A DNA stretch of 21,028 nucleotides from positions 1-21,028 of the forward strand of contig JBOHNM010000066.1 in the NCBI GenBank assembly GCA_050730675.1, given 5' to 3'. The notes under the pieces were generated by a model. That model was not told the origin of the DNA, searched no databases, and saw only the letters and a list, made by a program, of their open reading frames with translations. Shown here piece after piece: positions 7,054 to 14,491 of the stretch. The stretch's first letter is position 1, and each line of letters opens with the position of its first letter. The DNA is from JBOHNM01 sp050730675 (GTDB lineage: Bacteria; Planctomycetota; Phycisphaerae; Phycisphaerales; UBA1924). The translations under genes and the position numbers were made by a program.

Positions 7054-7533
7054 ATGGCACCGACGCGTCAAGGTAGAAGCGGTGCGTGGTGGCCGCGTGC
7101 GGCGCTCGTTTTCACATTGACCGTCTATCTGATATCGCTGTTCTGGCCTGTCGGCATGTTCCCGAGCAAAGGCGGGGGTGTCGTGCTGCAGGGCGGCTGC
7201 GCGGAGATCCTGATTTGCCACGGTGGATACCTCGCCGAAGGTGGTCACGCAGCGCCGTGCATCAGCAGGGCCTACACCGTTACCGCACCTTGCTGGTGGT
7301 TCAGCTACCGGCATCAGATGGAGTCCGACGCGCGATTCATCAATTTGCCGTTGTGGCCGCCGGTTGTTGCGGCCGGGATTTGGGGCTGGTTTGCTCTTCG
7401 CCGAGATCGGGAATGTGCAGCCTCGAATCACTGTCTCAAGTGCGGATATGACCTTTGCAGTATTGCAGACGATGCGGCGTGTCCTGAATGCGGCGGGGCG
7501 GGTCGGACTATCCGTTCTTCGCGTCGGAGTTGA
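7054..7533 (+). CDS. Small membrane protein with C-terminal zinc ribbon
   Basis: 159 residues, function unknown. A membrane helix at about 14-34 is followed by an extracytoplasmic stretch with several Cys and Trp, a second hydrophobic segment (about 98-114) ending in ALRRDR, and then a cytoplasmic ribbon with C127, C130, C143 and C146 (CLKCGYDL...CPECG). This two-helix plus C-terminal ribbon layout is a recurrent planctomycete protein type, and it differs from the N-terminal ribbon of the two proteins at 0.3-2.3 kb. AGAGAGG lies about 8 nt before the ATG at 7054. The gene ends 46 bp before the peptidase lipoprotein gene, so the two could be co-transcribed. GC content seems a little lower than in its neighbours. 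Confidence 0.75.
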   Translation: MAPTRQGRSGAWWPRAALVFTLTVYLISLFWPVGMFPSKGGGVVLQGGCAEILICHGGYLAEGGHAAPCISRAYTVTAPCWWFSYRHQMESDARFINLPLWPPVVAAGIWGWFALRRDRECAASNHCLKCGYDLCSIADDAACPECGGAGRTIRSSRRS

Positions 7534-7579
7534 TACGCTTGCGCATCTGGTTGGTCTCCCCCTTGCCATCGGAAACTCA

Positions 7580-9757
7580 ATGACACTCAAGCCCTTCGCG
7601 TTGTCACTCGCCGCGCTGACCATCCTCACCGCCTGCGCCACCAACCCCGCCGGCCCCAAGTCCGTGACGCTCAATGCGCCGCCCGCGGCGGAGAAGCGGT
7701 CGGTCACCGACACGTACCACGGCGTGAGCGTCACCGAGGACTACCGCTGGCTGGAGGACTGGAGTGATCCGGCGGTGAAATCGTGGTCGGAGGGGCAGAA
7801 CGGGTATGCGCGGTCGGTGCTGGACCGGCTGCCATCGCTCGAGGCGGTGCGCAAGCGCGTCACGACGCTGCTGACGGGTTCGTCGGTCGCGTACCACGGC
7901 CTGCAGGAGCGCGGGCAGAAGCTCTTCGCGCTCAAGGTCGATCCGCGCAGGCAGCAGCCGATGCTGGTGGTAATGGCCTCGCCCGATCGTCCGGAGCAGG
8001 AGCGGGTGATCCTCGACCCCAACGTGCTGGACGCCAAAGGGCTCACCGCGATCGACTGGTTTGTCGCGTCTCCCGACGGCTCGATGGTCGCCGTCAGCAT
8101 GTCCGAGGGGGGCAGCGAGTCGGGCACGGTCTACATCTACAACACCAGCAGCACCGAACGCATGAGCGATGTGATCCCGCGTGCCCACGGCGGCACCGCC
8201 GGCGGCTCGCTGGCATGGGCGGCCGACGGCAAGAGCTTCTACTACACGCGCTATCCGCGCGAGGGGGAGCGTCCGGCCGAGGACATGGACTTCTGGGTGC
8301 AGGTCTATTCGCATGTTCTTGGTACCCCGACAAGCGCCGATCGGTACGAGGTCGGCAAGGACTTCCCGAAGATCGCCGAGGTCGTGATCGACGCGACCAA
8401 GGACGGCAAGAACGTTCTGGTGGGCGTGCAGAAGGGCGACGGCGGCGAGTTCTTCCACTGCCTCAAGAGCGGCGACGCGTGGAAGCAGATTACCAGGTAC
8501 GAGGATCGCGTGGTGATGGGTGCGCTCGGCAATGACGGATTCGCGTATCTGGTGAGCCGCAAGGATGCGCCGCGCGGCAAGGTTTTGAAGCTCGCGATGG
8601 CCGATGCGGACCTGGCCAAGGCGAAAGAGATCGTCGCGCAGCACCCGTCGTACTCGATCGAGACCGATTTCTTCGCCCGCAAGGGCGTGACCGTCATCGG
8701 CTCGCGGCTGCTGGTGCAGTACCAGGCCGGTGGACCGTCGGAACTGGGCGTTTTCGACACCGAGGGGCGCAGCGGTTCGATGGCTGCGCTGCCGCCGATC
8801 TGCGCGGTTGACGAGATCGCGGAGTTCAACGGCGAGCCGCTGCTCAACATCGAGACGTTCCTCAAGCCCCCGGCGTGGATGGTGCTCCCGCCCCGTGGCG
8901 AGATGCGCGCGACCAAGCTGGTGATGACCAGCGCCGCGGACTTTTCCGATTGCGATGTGGTGCGCGAGTACGCCGTCAGCAAGGACGGGACGAAGGTTCC
9001 CGTCAACATCATCCGGCGCAAGGGCGTGAAGCTCGACGGCAACAACCCGACGATCATCTGGGGGTACGGCGGCTACGGCGTGTGCGAGGCGCCGGTCTTC
9101 TCGCCGCGGCGGCGGGTGTTCATCGAGCAGGGTGGCGTCTTCGCGGTCGCCAACATCCGCGGCGGGGGCGAGTACGGCGAGGAGTGGCACACCGGCGGCA
9201 ACCTGACCCGCAAGCAGAACTGCTTCGACGATTTTTACGCCGCGAGCAAGCTGATGATCGACCGCGGCTACACCCGGCGCGAGAAGCTTGCGCTTATGGG
9301 CGGATCGAACGGCGGCCTGCTGATGGGCGCGGCGATGACGCAGCACCCGGACCTGTGCCGCGCGATCGTGTCGAGCGTGGGCATCTACGACATGCTGCGC
9401 GTCGAGCTGTCGGCCAACGGGGCGTTCAACGTCACGGAGTTCGGGACGGTGCAGGACCCGGCGCAGTTCACGGCGCTCTATGCCTACTCGCCGATCCACC
9501 ATGTGGCCGACGGCACGCAGTACCCCAACATCCTGTTCCTGACCGGGGCCAACGACCCGCGCGTGGACCCGATGCAGAGCCGCAAGATGACGGCCCGCCT
9601 GCAGGCCGCCAGCCCGGGTTCGCAGACGCTGCTGCGCACCAGCGCCTCCAGCGGGCACGGCATCGGCAGTTCGCTGGCCCAGCGGATCGAGGAGACGGTG
9701 GACACGTACGCGTGGCTGTTCGAGCAGTTGGGCGTGATGTACAAGACTGTCCGCTGA
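7580..9757 (+). CDS. Prolyl oligopeptidase family serine peptidase, lipoprotein
   Basis: 725 residues, the usual length for the S9A family, which cleaves short peptides after proline. An N-terminal lipoprotein signal ends in a lipobox L16-T17-A18-C19, so the enzyme should be tethered to a membrane on the periplasmic side. The N-terminal region has the family's DTYHGVSVTEDYRWLED segment, and a beta-propeller is expected to about residue 430. The hydrolase domain shows NIRGGGEYGEEWH, the nucleophile Ser576 in GGSNGG, Asp659 in ANDPRVDP and His693 in SGHG, so the triad is complete. The ATG at 7580 is chosen because the signal peptide begins there; the frame stays open far upstream through the preceding gene. 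It probably serves peptide scavenging. Confident in family, not in substrate. Confidence 0.94.
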   Translation: MTLKPFALSLAALTILTACATNPAGPKSVTLNAPPAAEKRSVTDTYHGVSVTEDYRWLEDWSDPAVKSWSEGQNGYARSVLDRLPSLEAVRKRVTTLLTGSSVAYHGLQERGQKLFALKVDPRRQQPMLVVMASPDRPEQERVILDPNVLDAKGLTAIDWFVASPDGSMVAVSMSEGGSESGTVYIYNTSSTERMSDVIPRAHGGTAGGSLAWAADGKSFYYTRYPREGERPAEDMDFWVQVYSHVLGTPTSADRYEVGKDFPKIAEVVIDATKDGKNVLVGVQKGDGGEFFHCLKSGDAWKQITRYEDRVVMGALGNDGFAYLVSRKDAPRGKVLKLAMADADLAKAKEIVAQHPSYSIETDFFARKGVTVIGSRLLVQYQAGGPSELGVFDTEGRSGSMAALPPICAVDEIAEFNGEPLLNIETFLKPPAWMVLPPRGEMRATKLVMTSAADFSDCDVVREYAVSKDGTKVPVNIIRRKGVKLDGNNPTIIWGYGGYGVCEAPVFSPRRRVFIEQGGVFAVANIRGGGEYGEEWHTGGNLTRKQNCFDDFYAASKLMIDRGYTRREKLALMGGSNGGLLMGAAMTQHPDLCRAIVSSVGIYDMLRVELSANGAFNVTEFGTVQDPAQFTALYAYSPIHHVADGTQYPNILFLTGANDPRVDPMQSRKMTARLQAASPGSQTLLRTSASSGHGIGSSLAQRIEETVDTYAWLFEQLGVMYKTVR

Positions 9758-9782
9758 CCAACGGGATCGGTCGCTGCCGCAC

Positions 9783-9788
9783 TACCAT
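9783..9788 (+). promoter_or_regulatory. Candidate -10 element, leaderless start of small Pro-rich gene
   Basis: TACCAT, then 6 nt, then the ATG at 9795. No Shine-Dalgarno sequence and no evident -35. The hexamer lies in the 37-bp gap after the peptidase gene. Confidence 0.45.
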
Positions 9789-9794
9789 TAGGTG

Positions 9795-10103
9795 ATGCAC
9801 GGCCGCCCCGCCAAATCGCTCTGGCACAACCTCGGCGCGTTCTTCGGGAACATCGCCGCGGGCGTTGCCGCCGACCCAAGCAAGCCGCCGGCGCGGCTCA
9901 CGGACGGCCCGCAGCCAACGCCGCGGCTGCCGGACCCGGTGGCGCCGTCGCACCCGCAGCCCGCGCCACAACTGGTCGCGCATCGCGTGCAGGAAGCCCA
10001 GGTGCAGACGCCGCAGGGACCGGTGCTGCTGCGGCGGACGGTGATCGATGAGGTGGTGCCGGGGGAGAGTCACCAGACGATCAGACGATCAGACGACCAA
10101 TAG
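9795..10103 (+). CDS. Small Pro-rich protein of unknown function
   Basis: 102 residues from the ATG at 9795; a GTG one codon earlier is possible. The N-terminus (MHGRPAKSLWHNLGAFFGNIAAGVAADP) looks like a short amphipathic helix, followed by a Pro/Ala/Gln-rich disordered middle and a conserved-looking end, LLRRTVIDEVV. No known domain was recognised. The support is its position: it starts 37 bp after the peptidase gene, has a -10 hexamer at the leaderless distance, and codon use appears consistent with its neighbours. The final codons are formed by a short 8-bp tandem repeat. It could be a small envelope-associated or regulatory protein; nothing stronger can be said. Confidence 0.6.
   Translation: MHGRPAKSLWHNLGAFFGNIAAGVAADPSKPPARLTDGPQPTPRLPDPVAPSHPQPAPQLVAHRVQEAQVQTPQGPVLLRRTVIDEVVPGESHQTIRRSDDQ
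10074..10097 (+). repeat. Three tandem 8-bp repeats at the end of the small Pro-rich gene
   Basis: CAGACGAT at 10074-10081 and 10082-10089, then CAGACGAC at 10090-10097. The unit is not a multiple of three, so a change in copy number would shift the reading frame of the last few codons and the stop. Confidence 0.7.
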
Positions 10104-10159
10104 GAACAGCCCGCAACGCCGGTCGCATGGTCGTCTCAACACTGGTCATCTACTCAATG

Positions 10160-10191
10160 AAAAAGGCGGCGAGGCTATTCACCTGGCCGCC
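10160..10191 (-). terminator. Rho-independent terminator of the HDOD gene
   Basis: On the minus strand GGCGGC (10191-10186) pairs with GCCGCC (10170-10165) around a 15-nt loop that can pair further, followed directly by five T (10164-10160). It lies about 67 bp after the HDOD stop codon. The plus-strand reading has no T-tract, so it serves the minus strand. Confidence 0.8.
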
Positions 10192-10257
10192 CGGAGGGAG
10201 AAAGAGAGAGTCTTGAGCCGCGGGCGCGTCCTTGCGCCGGCGCGGACAGTTGCATGT

Positions 10258-11148
10258 TCAGCCGCCGCCGAGGAGGGCCTCGACCTGCGCGAGAGCTTCG
10301 GGGAGCTTCTGGCGGATGTTCTCGACGGCCTCGGGGGTGAGCTTGAGATCCTCGAGGATCTCGGCGGGGATCTCGTTGTAGCGGACATCGAGACGGAAGC
10401 CGCCCTTGGCGTTCTGGGCCGCCAGGCGGTCGGAGACGTAGACCATCGACGCAAGCGTGCGGTGCTCGGGCTTGAGTTCGAGCGGGCGGTGGTGCCAGCC
10501 GGTGACGAAGGCGAATGAGCGGGGGAACTTCCATTTCTCGCACAGGGCGGCGCCGAAGTCCTGGTGGGTAGCGCCGAAGACCTGCATCTCGATCTCGAGC
10601 ATGTCCGCCGGCTTGTCGGGGCCGTTGACGCAGGTCTTGTCGATGACCTCGATCAGCTTGTTGCGGTCGTACTGGAGCTGGACCATGATGCCGACGTCGT
10701 GGATCAGGCCGGCGAGGAACGCCTCGTCGGCGAGGCTGAGCTTGAGCGAGTCGGCGAGCATTTTGTTCGCCGTGCCGACGGCGATCGAATGCATCCACAG
10801 GTCCTTGGCGCTGAGGCCTTGGCTGAGCTGCCCACCACGGAAGAGCTTGGCGAGCGAGGCGGCGATGGCGATGTTCTTGACGGCGTTGAGGCCCAGCAGC
10901 ACGATGGCGCGGTTGATCGAGCCGATCTGGCCGGGCAGGCCGTAGAAGGCGGAGTTGACGACCTTGAGGATCCGTGTGCACAGAGCCGGGTCCTTGGCGA
11001 TGACGTTGTGCAGCTCCTGGGCGGTCGAGTTGGGGTCCTCGACGAGCTGGATGATCTTCAGCGTCACCTCCGGGAGCGTGGCGATGTGCGAGATCTCGCG
11101 GATGGCCGCGGCGACAACCTGTTCCTTCTGGGTGATATCAACGCTCAT
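10258..11148 (-). CDS. HDOD-domain signalling protein
   Basis: 296 residues. A single HDOD domain fills most of the protein. Signature parts are LPEVTLKIIQLVEDPNST (about 25-42), the I-x-KDPALCTRILKVVNSAFYGLP helix pair (50-72), INRAIVLLGLNAVKNI (78-93) and GLIHDVG with an intact His150-Asp151. HDOD proteins are related to HD phosphohydrolases and act in signalling, chemotaxis, motility or stress responses, often without catalysis. No receiver or EAL/GGDEF domain is attached. The ATG at 11148 is chosen because GGGAGA lies a few bases upstream and the family sequence begins soon after; the frame extends upstream without homology. A strong terminator follows. Being next to the nonulosonate cassette hints at a motility link, but this is only inference. 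Confidence 0.92.
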   Translation of the reverse strand: MSVDITQKEQVVAAAIREISHIATLPEVTLKIIQLVEDPNSTAQELHNVIAKDPALCTRILKVVNSAFYGLPGQIGSINRAIVLLGLNAVKNIAIAASLAKLFRGGQLSQGLSAKDLWMHSIAVGTANKMLADSLKLSLADEAFLAGLIHDVGIMVQLQYDRNKLIEVIDKTCVNGPDKPADMLEIEMQVFGATHQDFGAALCEKWKFPRSFAFVTGWHHRPLELKPEHRTLASMVYVSDRLAAQNAKGGFRLDVRYNEIPAEILEDLKLTPEAVENIRQKLPEALAQVEALLGGG

Positions 11149-11192
11149 CGGGGTCTCCCGGGGTTTCCGCGGACTCACAGGCCTATCGGCCG

Positions 11193-11215
11193 CGGCGCAA
11201 GGGCACTTTGCGCCG
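11193..11215 (-). promoter_or_regulatory. Hairpin in the 5' region of the HDOD gene
   Basis: CGGCGCAA (11193-11200) and TTGCGCCG (11208-11215) form a perfect 8-bp stem with a 7-nt loop, 45 bp upstream of the HDOD start codon. It could be a leader structure or part of the end of the neuC transcript; there is no T-tract. Confidence 0.35.
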
Positions 11216-11236
11216 GTTGAGCGGAACGGGGGAGGA

Positions 11237-11260
11237 AGTTCTCGGGCAGGTCCGAGAACT
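11237..11260 (-). terminator. Hairpin downstream of neuC, possible U-less terminator
   Basis: AGTTCTCGG (11237-11245) and CCGAGAACT (11252-11260) form a perfect 9-bp stem with a 6-nt loop, 57 bp after the neuC stop. On the minus strand it is followed by a C-rich tract instead of a T-run, so termination would be weak or factor-dependent. Confidence 0.4.
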
Positions 11261-11317
11261 CGCGGTGGGGTGGGTGCAAGGGCTTGGATGCCTGGCGTAC
11301 TGGACGCTGCGGTGGCG

Positions 11318-12601
11318 TCAGTAGGCGTTGCGCTTGCGGAGGAGGGTGGGGTCGTGGGGGTCGAGTTTGGCGAGGAGTGCGGCGATGCGCGGGCCGGCGC
11401 GGCCATCGCCATAAGGATGAGCCGGGGTATTACCGCCGAGTACGGAGCGATCGAGCGCCAAACCTCTCAACCTACTGATCGCATTCATGAGTTCGAGCGT
11501 GTCTGCTTCGGAGACGTCGACGAACGAGCCGGCTCTTTCGCGACCATCTTGCCGTGGTCCGACATTGACAACGTTGAGCCCGAGTGCGGATGCCTCGATC
11601 AGGCCCGCCGATGAGTTGCCGATCATCAGCCCATCGCCGACCGCCGCAATGCGGCGCAGCAGGCCGACGAATGTCGCTCGTGGAAGGTGGGGGCGGTAGA
11701 TCCACTTGCGACCGTTGATGCGATTGATGCTGTTGGGGTTGTCCTTCCGCAGCACTATGAACGTACTGCCGTTGCCGGTCGGGCCGCCATCCGCGTGGCC
11801 GACACGGGCCTCGGGTGTCATCGCCCGCGTTCGCCAGATGCTGTCGATGACCGAGCACCCCGGGTCGTGGTTGGGAGCCAGAACGAGTACATCGCCGGGA
11901 GCGGATTCATCGATAGCGTGAATGATCGAGCCGGCCATGACGCGCTCGTAATCGTCGCCGCGCCCCGAGGGATGCAGCAGCACGATCGTTCCGACATTGG
12001 CCAGCGGCCCCGCTGCGCGATCATTCAAAGGCGCCATGAGGCGCAGTCCGTCGATCGCGGGCGAGCCCGTGTTGAAGACGTGCTCTGCCCGCTCGCCCAT
12101 CTTGACGATCCGGCCGCGCGACTGCTCTGTCGCGGCGCAGTGCAGGTGGCTCAGTTTCGTGATCGCGTGGCGCATCGCCTCGTCGGCGATCCCTTCGGCG
12201 CGGTCGCCGCCGTGGATGTGGCAGACGGCGATGCCCGCGATGCTCGCGGCGGAGGCCGCGGCAAAGGCCTCGACGCGGTCGCCCAGCACGACGACCCAGT
12301 CGGGCTTGACGCGGGCGAGGACGCGTGTGATGCCTTCGATGCCCCGACCGGTCGCCGCGGCATCGTTCAGGCGGCCGGTCTTGCCCGCCCTCTGCATCGG
12401 CACGGTGATCGTCTTGGGGAACGCGGCCTTCACCTCGCGCGCTGTGCGCGCCGGGGGCAGCAGGTGCGAGCCGGTGGCAACGACATGGAGCGAGAGTCTG
12501 CGGGTTTTCTGGATCGCGCGCATCACCGGCAGCAGAAGGCCGAACTCGGCGCGTGTGCCGGTGACGACGAGGACCTTGCGTTTGACCGCACGTTTGGCCA
12601 T
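11318..12601 (-). CDS. neuC: UDP-N-acetylglucosamine 2-epimerase, hydrolysing (NeuC/LegG family)
   Basis: 427 residues. It should convert a UDP-HexNAc to the free 2-epimer (ManNAc or its 2,4-diacetamido analogue) and release UDP, the first committed step to a nonulosonic acid. Family features are VVTGTRAEFGLLLPVM (about 12-27), VVVLGDRVEAFAAA, the HIHGGD motif, NTGSPAIDGL, HPSGRGDD and the C-terminal GNSSAGLIEASALGLNVVNVGPRQDGRERAG that binds the nucleotide. It is longer than the common 370-390 residues, with an extra segment (around MTPEARVGHADGGPTGNGS) between the hydrolase motifs. It is the last gene of the maf-neuA-neuB-neuC cassette, 9 bp after neuB, and lacks a Shine-Dalgarno sequence. 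Whether the substrate is GlcNAc or a bacillosamine-type sugar cannot be told from sequence. Confidence 0.93.
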   Translation of the reverse strand: MAKRAVKRKVLVVTGTRAEFGLLLPVMRAIQKTRRLSLHVVATGSHLLPPARTAREVKAAFPKTITVPMQRAGKTGRLNDAAATGRGIEGITRVLARVKPDWVVVLGDRVEAFAAASAASIAGIAVCHIHGGDRAEGIADEAMRHAITKLSHLHCAATEQSRGRIVKMGERAEHVFNTGSPAIDGLRLMAPLNDRAAGPLANVGTIVLLHPSGRGDDYERVMAGSIIHAIDESAPGDVLVLAPNHDPGCSVIDSIWRTRAMTPEARVGHADGGPTGNGSTFIVLRKDNPNSINRINGRKWIYRPHLPRATFVGLLRRIAAVGDGLMIGNSSAGLIEASALGLNVVNVGPRQDGRERAGSFVDVSEADTLELMNAISRLRGLALDRSVLGGNTPAHPYGDGRAGPRIAALLAKLDPHDPTLLRKRNAY

Positions 12602-12607
12602 GGCGCG

Positions 12608-12613
12608 AGTCTA
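12608..12613 (-). promoter_or_regulatory. Candidate internal -10 element before neuC
   Basis: TAGACT on the minus strand, then 6 nt, then the neuC ATG. Its TAG is also the neuB stop codon, so half of the match is fixed by coding. It could allow leaderless neuC transcription in addition to read-through. Confidence 0.3.
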
Positions 12614-13657
12614 GCGGATGTCGGCATCGGTCAGGGGGGTGTCGGCGTCGATCGGTCGAGTGAGTGATTTGCCGATGACGTCGTTCAGGCGGAACGGTTC
12701 GATGCCTATGCCGGGGCGTTTGAAGGTGAGGTCGGTGCGAGTGAGTACGTGGCCGCTGGGGAGGTCGCCCTTCGCAACGATTGACTGGCGAGAGACACGA
12801 CGGACGTCCAGTTCGCGCTCGGTCACGCGCTTGATGCGCGGCAGTTCATTGGGCCACGCGCCTGTGCGCGTCTGGTGCGCGAGTTGGCAATAGCGGGCGA
12901 GCCCGTCGGGCTCGAGCGATGCCGCGTGATCGGGTCCCTTGGCGCTGCACGAGTACGTCGAATGCTTCTCGAGGATGCATGCCCCGAGCCGCGTCGCCAT
13001 CGCGCCGGTCACTTCTTCGGCGGTGTGATCGCTGTACCCGATCGGAGTCGCAGGGAGTGCATGTGCGAGCGCGCCGATGCCGCCGAGTTCAGCGCCTTCC
13101 AACGGAGTCGGGTAGCTGCTCACGCATTGGAGCATCGCGAGTCGGCGATGAACCGCCTCAAGCCATCCGGCTGCGCGCTTGATCTCGTCGAGCTCAGCCG
13201 CTCCTGTGCTGACGATCAGCGGCCTGCCCGTCGCCATCAGCGCTTCGAGCAGCGGACGATGGATGATGTCCGGGCTCGCCGTCTTGTACGCATCCCATGC
13301 CAGCCGCTCGGCTTCGGCGACCAGTTCCAGACTGAAGACTGTCACAATCGCGTGGATGCCGCGGGCGTGGGCACGCTCGACGATCGGACGCATCTGCTCG
13401 ATGCTCAACTCCAGCCGGCGCAGCATCTCGATTGGGTCGCTCTCGCCTGCAGCTTTCTGGTAGGCCGCGAGCTTGGCGGCCTTGCTCATCAGCAGGTCGG
13501 CCTTGAAGAGCTGGAGCTTGACGGCGTCGGCCTGCGCGTCGGCCGCGGCGTCTACGAGCTGCAGCGCCCGCTCGACCGAGCCATCGTGGTTCACGCCGAT
13601 CTCGGCGATGATGTACGGCGGTTGCGACGGGCCGATCTCACGCATGCCGATGAACAC
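12611..13657 (-). CDS. neuB: Nonulosonic acid (sialic/legionaminic) synthase with C-terminal SAF domain
   Basis: 348 residues, the typical length. NeuB condenses an N-acetylmannosamine-type sugar with phosphoenolpyruvate to give the nine-carbon acid. Motifs are IIAEIGVNHDGS (16-27), AVKLQLFKAD, STGAAELDEI, QCVSSYPTP, IGYSDHT and LEKHSTY with GPDHAASLEPDGL, followed by an SAF (antifreeze-like) domain at about 285-348. The GTG at 13657 is chosen because GGAGGG lies 8 nt before it; the ATG four codons later would be 20 nt away. It starts 3 bp after the neuA stop and ends 9 bp before neuC, so translation is probably coupled. A NeuC-type epimerase next door favours a Neu5Ac or legionaminic product over pseudaminic acid. 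Confidence 0.94.
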   Translation of the reverse strand: MFIGMREIGPSQPPYIIAEIGVNHDGSVERALQLVDAAADAQADAVKLQLFKADLLMSKAAKLAAYQKAAGESDPIEMLRRLELSIEQMRPIVERAHARGIHAIVTVFSLELVAEAERLAWDAYKTASPDIIHRPLLEALMATGRPLIVSTGAAELDEIKRAAGWLEAVHRRLAMLQCVSSYPTPLEGAELGGIGALAHALPATPIGYSDHTAEEVTGAMATRLGACILEKHSTYSCSAKGPDHAASLEPDGLARYCQLAHQTRTGAWPNELPRIKRVTERELDVRRVSRQSIVAKGDLPSGHVLTRTDLTFKRPGIGIEPFRLNDVIGKSLTRPIDADTPLTDADIR

Positions 13658-13660
13658 CGC

Positions 13661-14479
13661 TCACGCCCTCCCTGACGATCGGGCTTCCTGCAACCCTTGA
13701 CGCAGCATCGCATCAGCCACGAGCAAGTCCATCGGCGAGTCGATATCGACGACGCTTCCCTCGGCGTTGATGATGCCGCGCCGATCGGCGCCGAAGAATG
13801 CGTGCGGCCCCCCCCCCGCGGCGACACCCGGCACCTCGTGGAAGAGCGCCCGGCGCGTGACGACGAGCACCGCGCCATCGGGAATGAACGCGGGCGGCAA
13901 GTCCTGTCGACGGAAGACGCCATGGTTAAGGATGTCGCCCTCCCATGGGCGCACCTGTCCGCTCGCGGCATCCACGCGGGCGGTCCACCATGGGTGGTGC
14001 TTGCCGACGGGTTGGTAGGACTGCACGGAGTCCGCACCACTGGCAACAAGCAGCTCCACCGCGCGGTCGATCAGGCCCGCGGGACGCACGGGGACATTGG
14101 CGTAGAGGATCACGATCGGCGTTGACGCGGCCAGCCCCGCGCGGCGCGGCACGGGTTTCTCGGGCGGTTTGTCGCCACGGTGGCCATCGCCGCCGGTGAT
14201 GATGTTGAGTGCGTGGCGTGCGGCATCGTCCACCGTCGCGGTGTCGTTTGCGAGGTCGGTCGGTCGCTCGACAACCTCGCACTCGCTCTCGTCAGCGATG
14301 CGGGCGATTTCGGGGTCATCGGTGGAGACGACAACGCGGGCGACGGTCTTGGCGGCATTTGCGGCATCGATCGTCCACGCGATGCACGGTCGATCGCCGA
14401 CGATTGCGCGGTTTTTCCCCGGCACGCCCTTGGACCCGGCGCGGGCGAGGATGATCGCGATGGCAGAAGTCGGGGTCAT
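13661..14479 (-). CDS. neuA: CMP-nonulosonate cytidylyltransferase (NeuA/LegF family)
   Basis: 272 residues, a little longer than the usual 225-235. It should activate the nonulosonic acid with CTP before transfer by the glycosyltransferase. LARAGSKGVPGKN (11-23) is the nucleotide-binding loop; VVVSTDDPEIARIA, ERPTDLANDTATVDD, YANVPVRPAGLID (126-138), SYQPVGKHHPWW and the metal-binding DIDSPMDLLVAD (245-256) follow. A Gly/Lys/Pro-rich insert occupies about 96-119. Codons 221-224 contain ten consecutive G (plus-strand C at 13808-13817), so a slip of one base would destroy the final 48 residues including DIDSPMD. The gene starts 12 bp after maf and ends 3 bp before neuB. The sugar specificity (Neu5Ac or legionaminic) is not decided. 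Confidence 0.92.
   Translation of the reverse strand: MTPTSAIAIILARAGSKGVPGKNRAIVGDRPCIAWTIDAANAAKTVARVVVSTDDPEIARIADESECEVVERPTDLANDTATVDDAARHALNIITGGDGHRGDKPPEKPVPRRAGLAASTPIVILYANVPVRPAGLIDRAVELLVASGADSVQSYQPVGKHHPWWTARVDAASGQVRPWEGDILNHGVFRRQDLPPAFIPDGAVLVVTRRALFHEVPGVAAGGGPHAFFGADRRGIINAEGSVVDIDSPMDLLVADAMLRQGLQEARSSGRA
13808..13817 (-). repeat. Ten-base poly-G tract within neuA
   Basis: Ten C on the plus strand, ten G on the coding strand, encoding the end of Ala221 and Gly222-224. It is the longest homopolymer noticed in the window. Such tracts are known slipped-strand switches in surface-glycan and flagellar glycosylation genes of other bacteria; they are also a common site of sequencing error. 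Confidence 0.85.
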
Positions 14480-14491
14480 CTGCGTCGGTTC

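Noticed and set aside
7604..9658. 684-codon minus-strand open frame opposite the prolyl oligopeptidase
   Set aside because: Shadow frame with Arg/His/Ala bias; the plus strand carries a lipobox and full catalytic triad.
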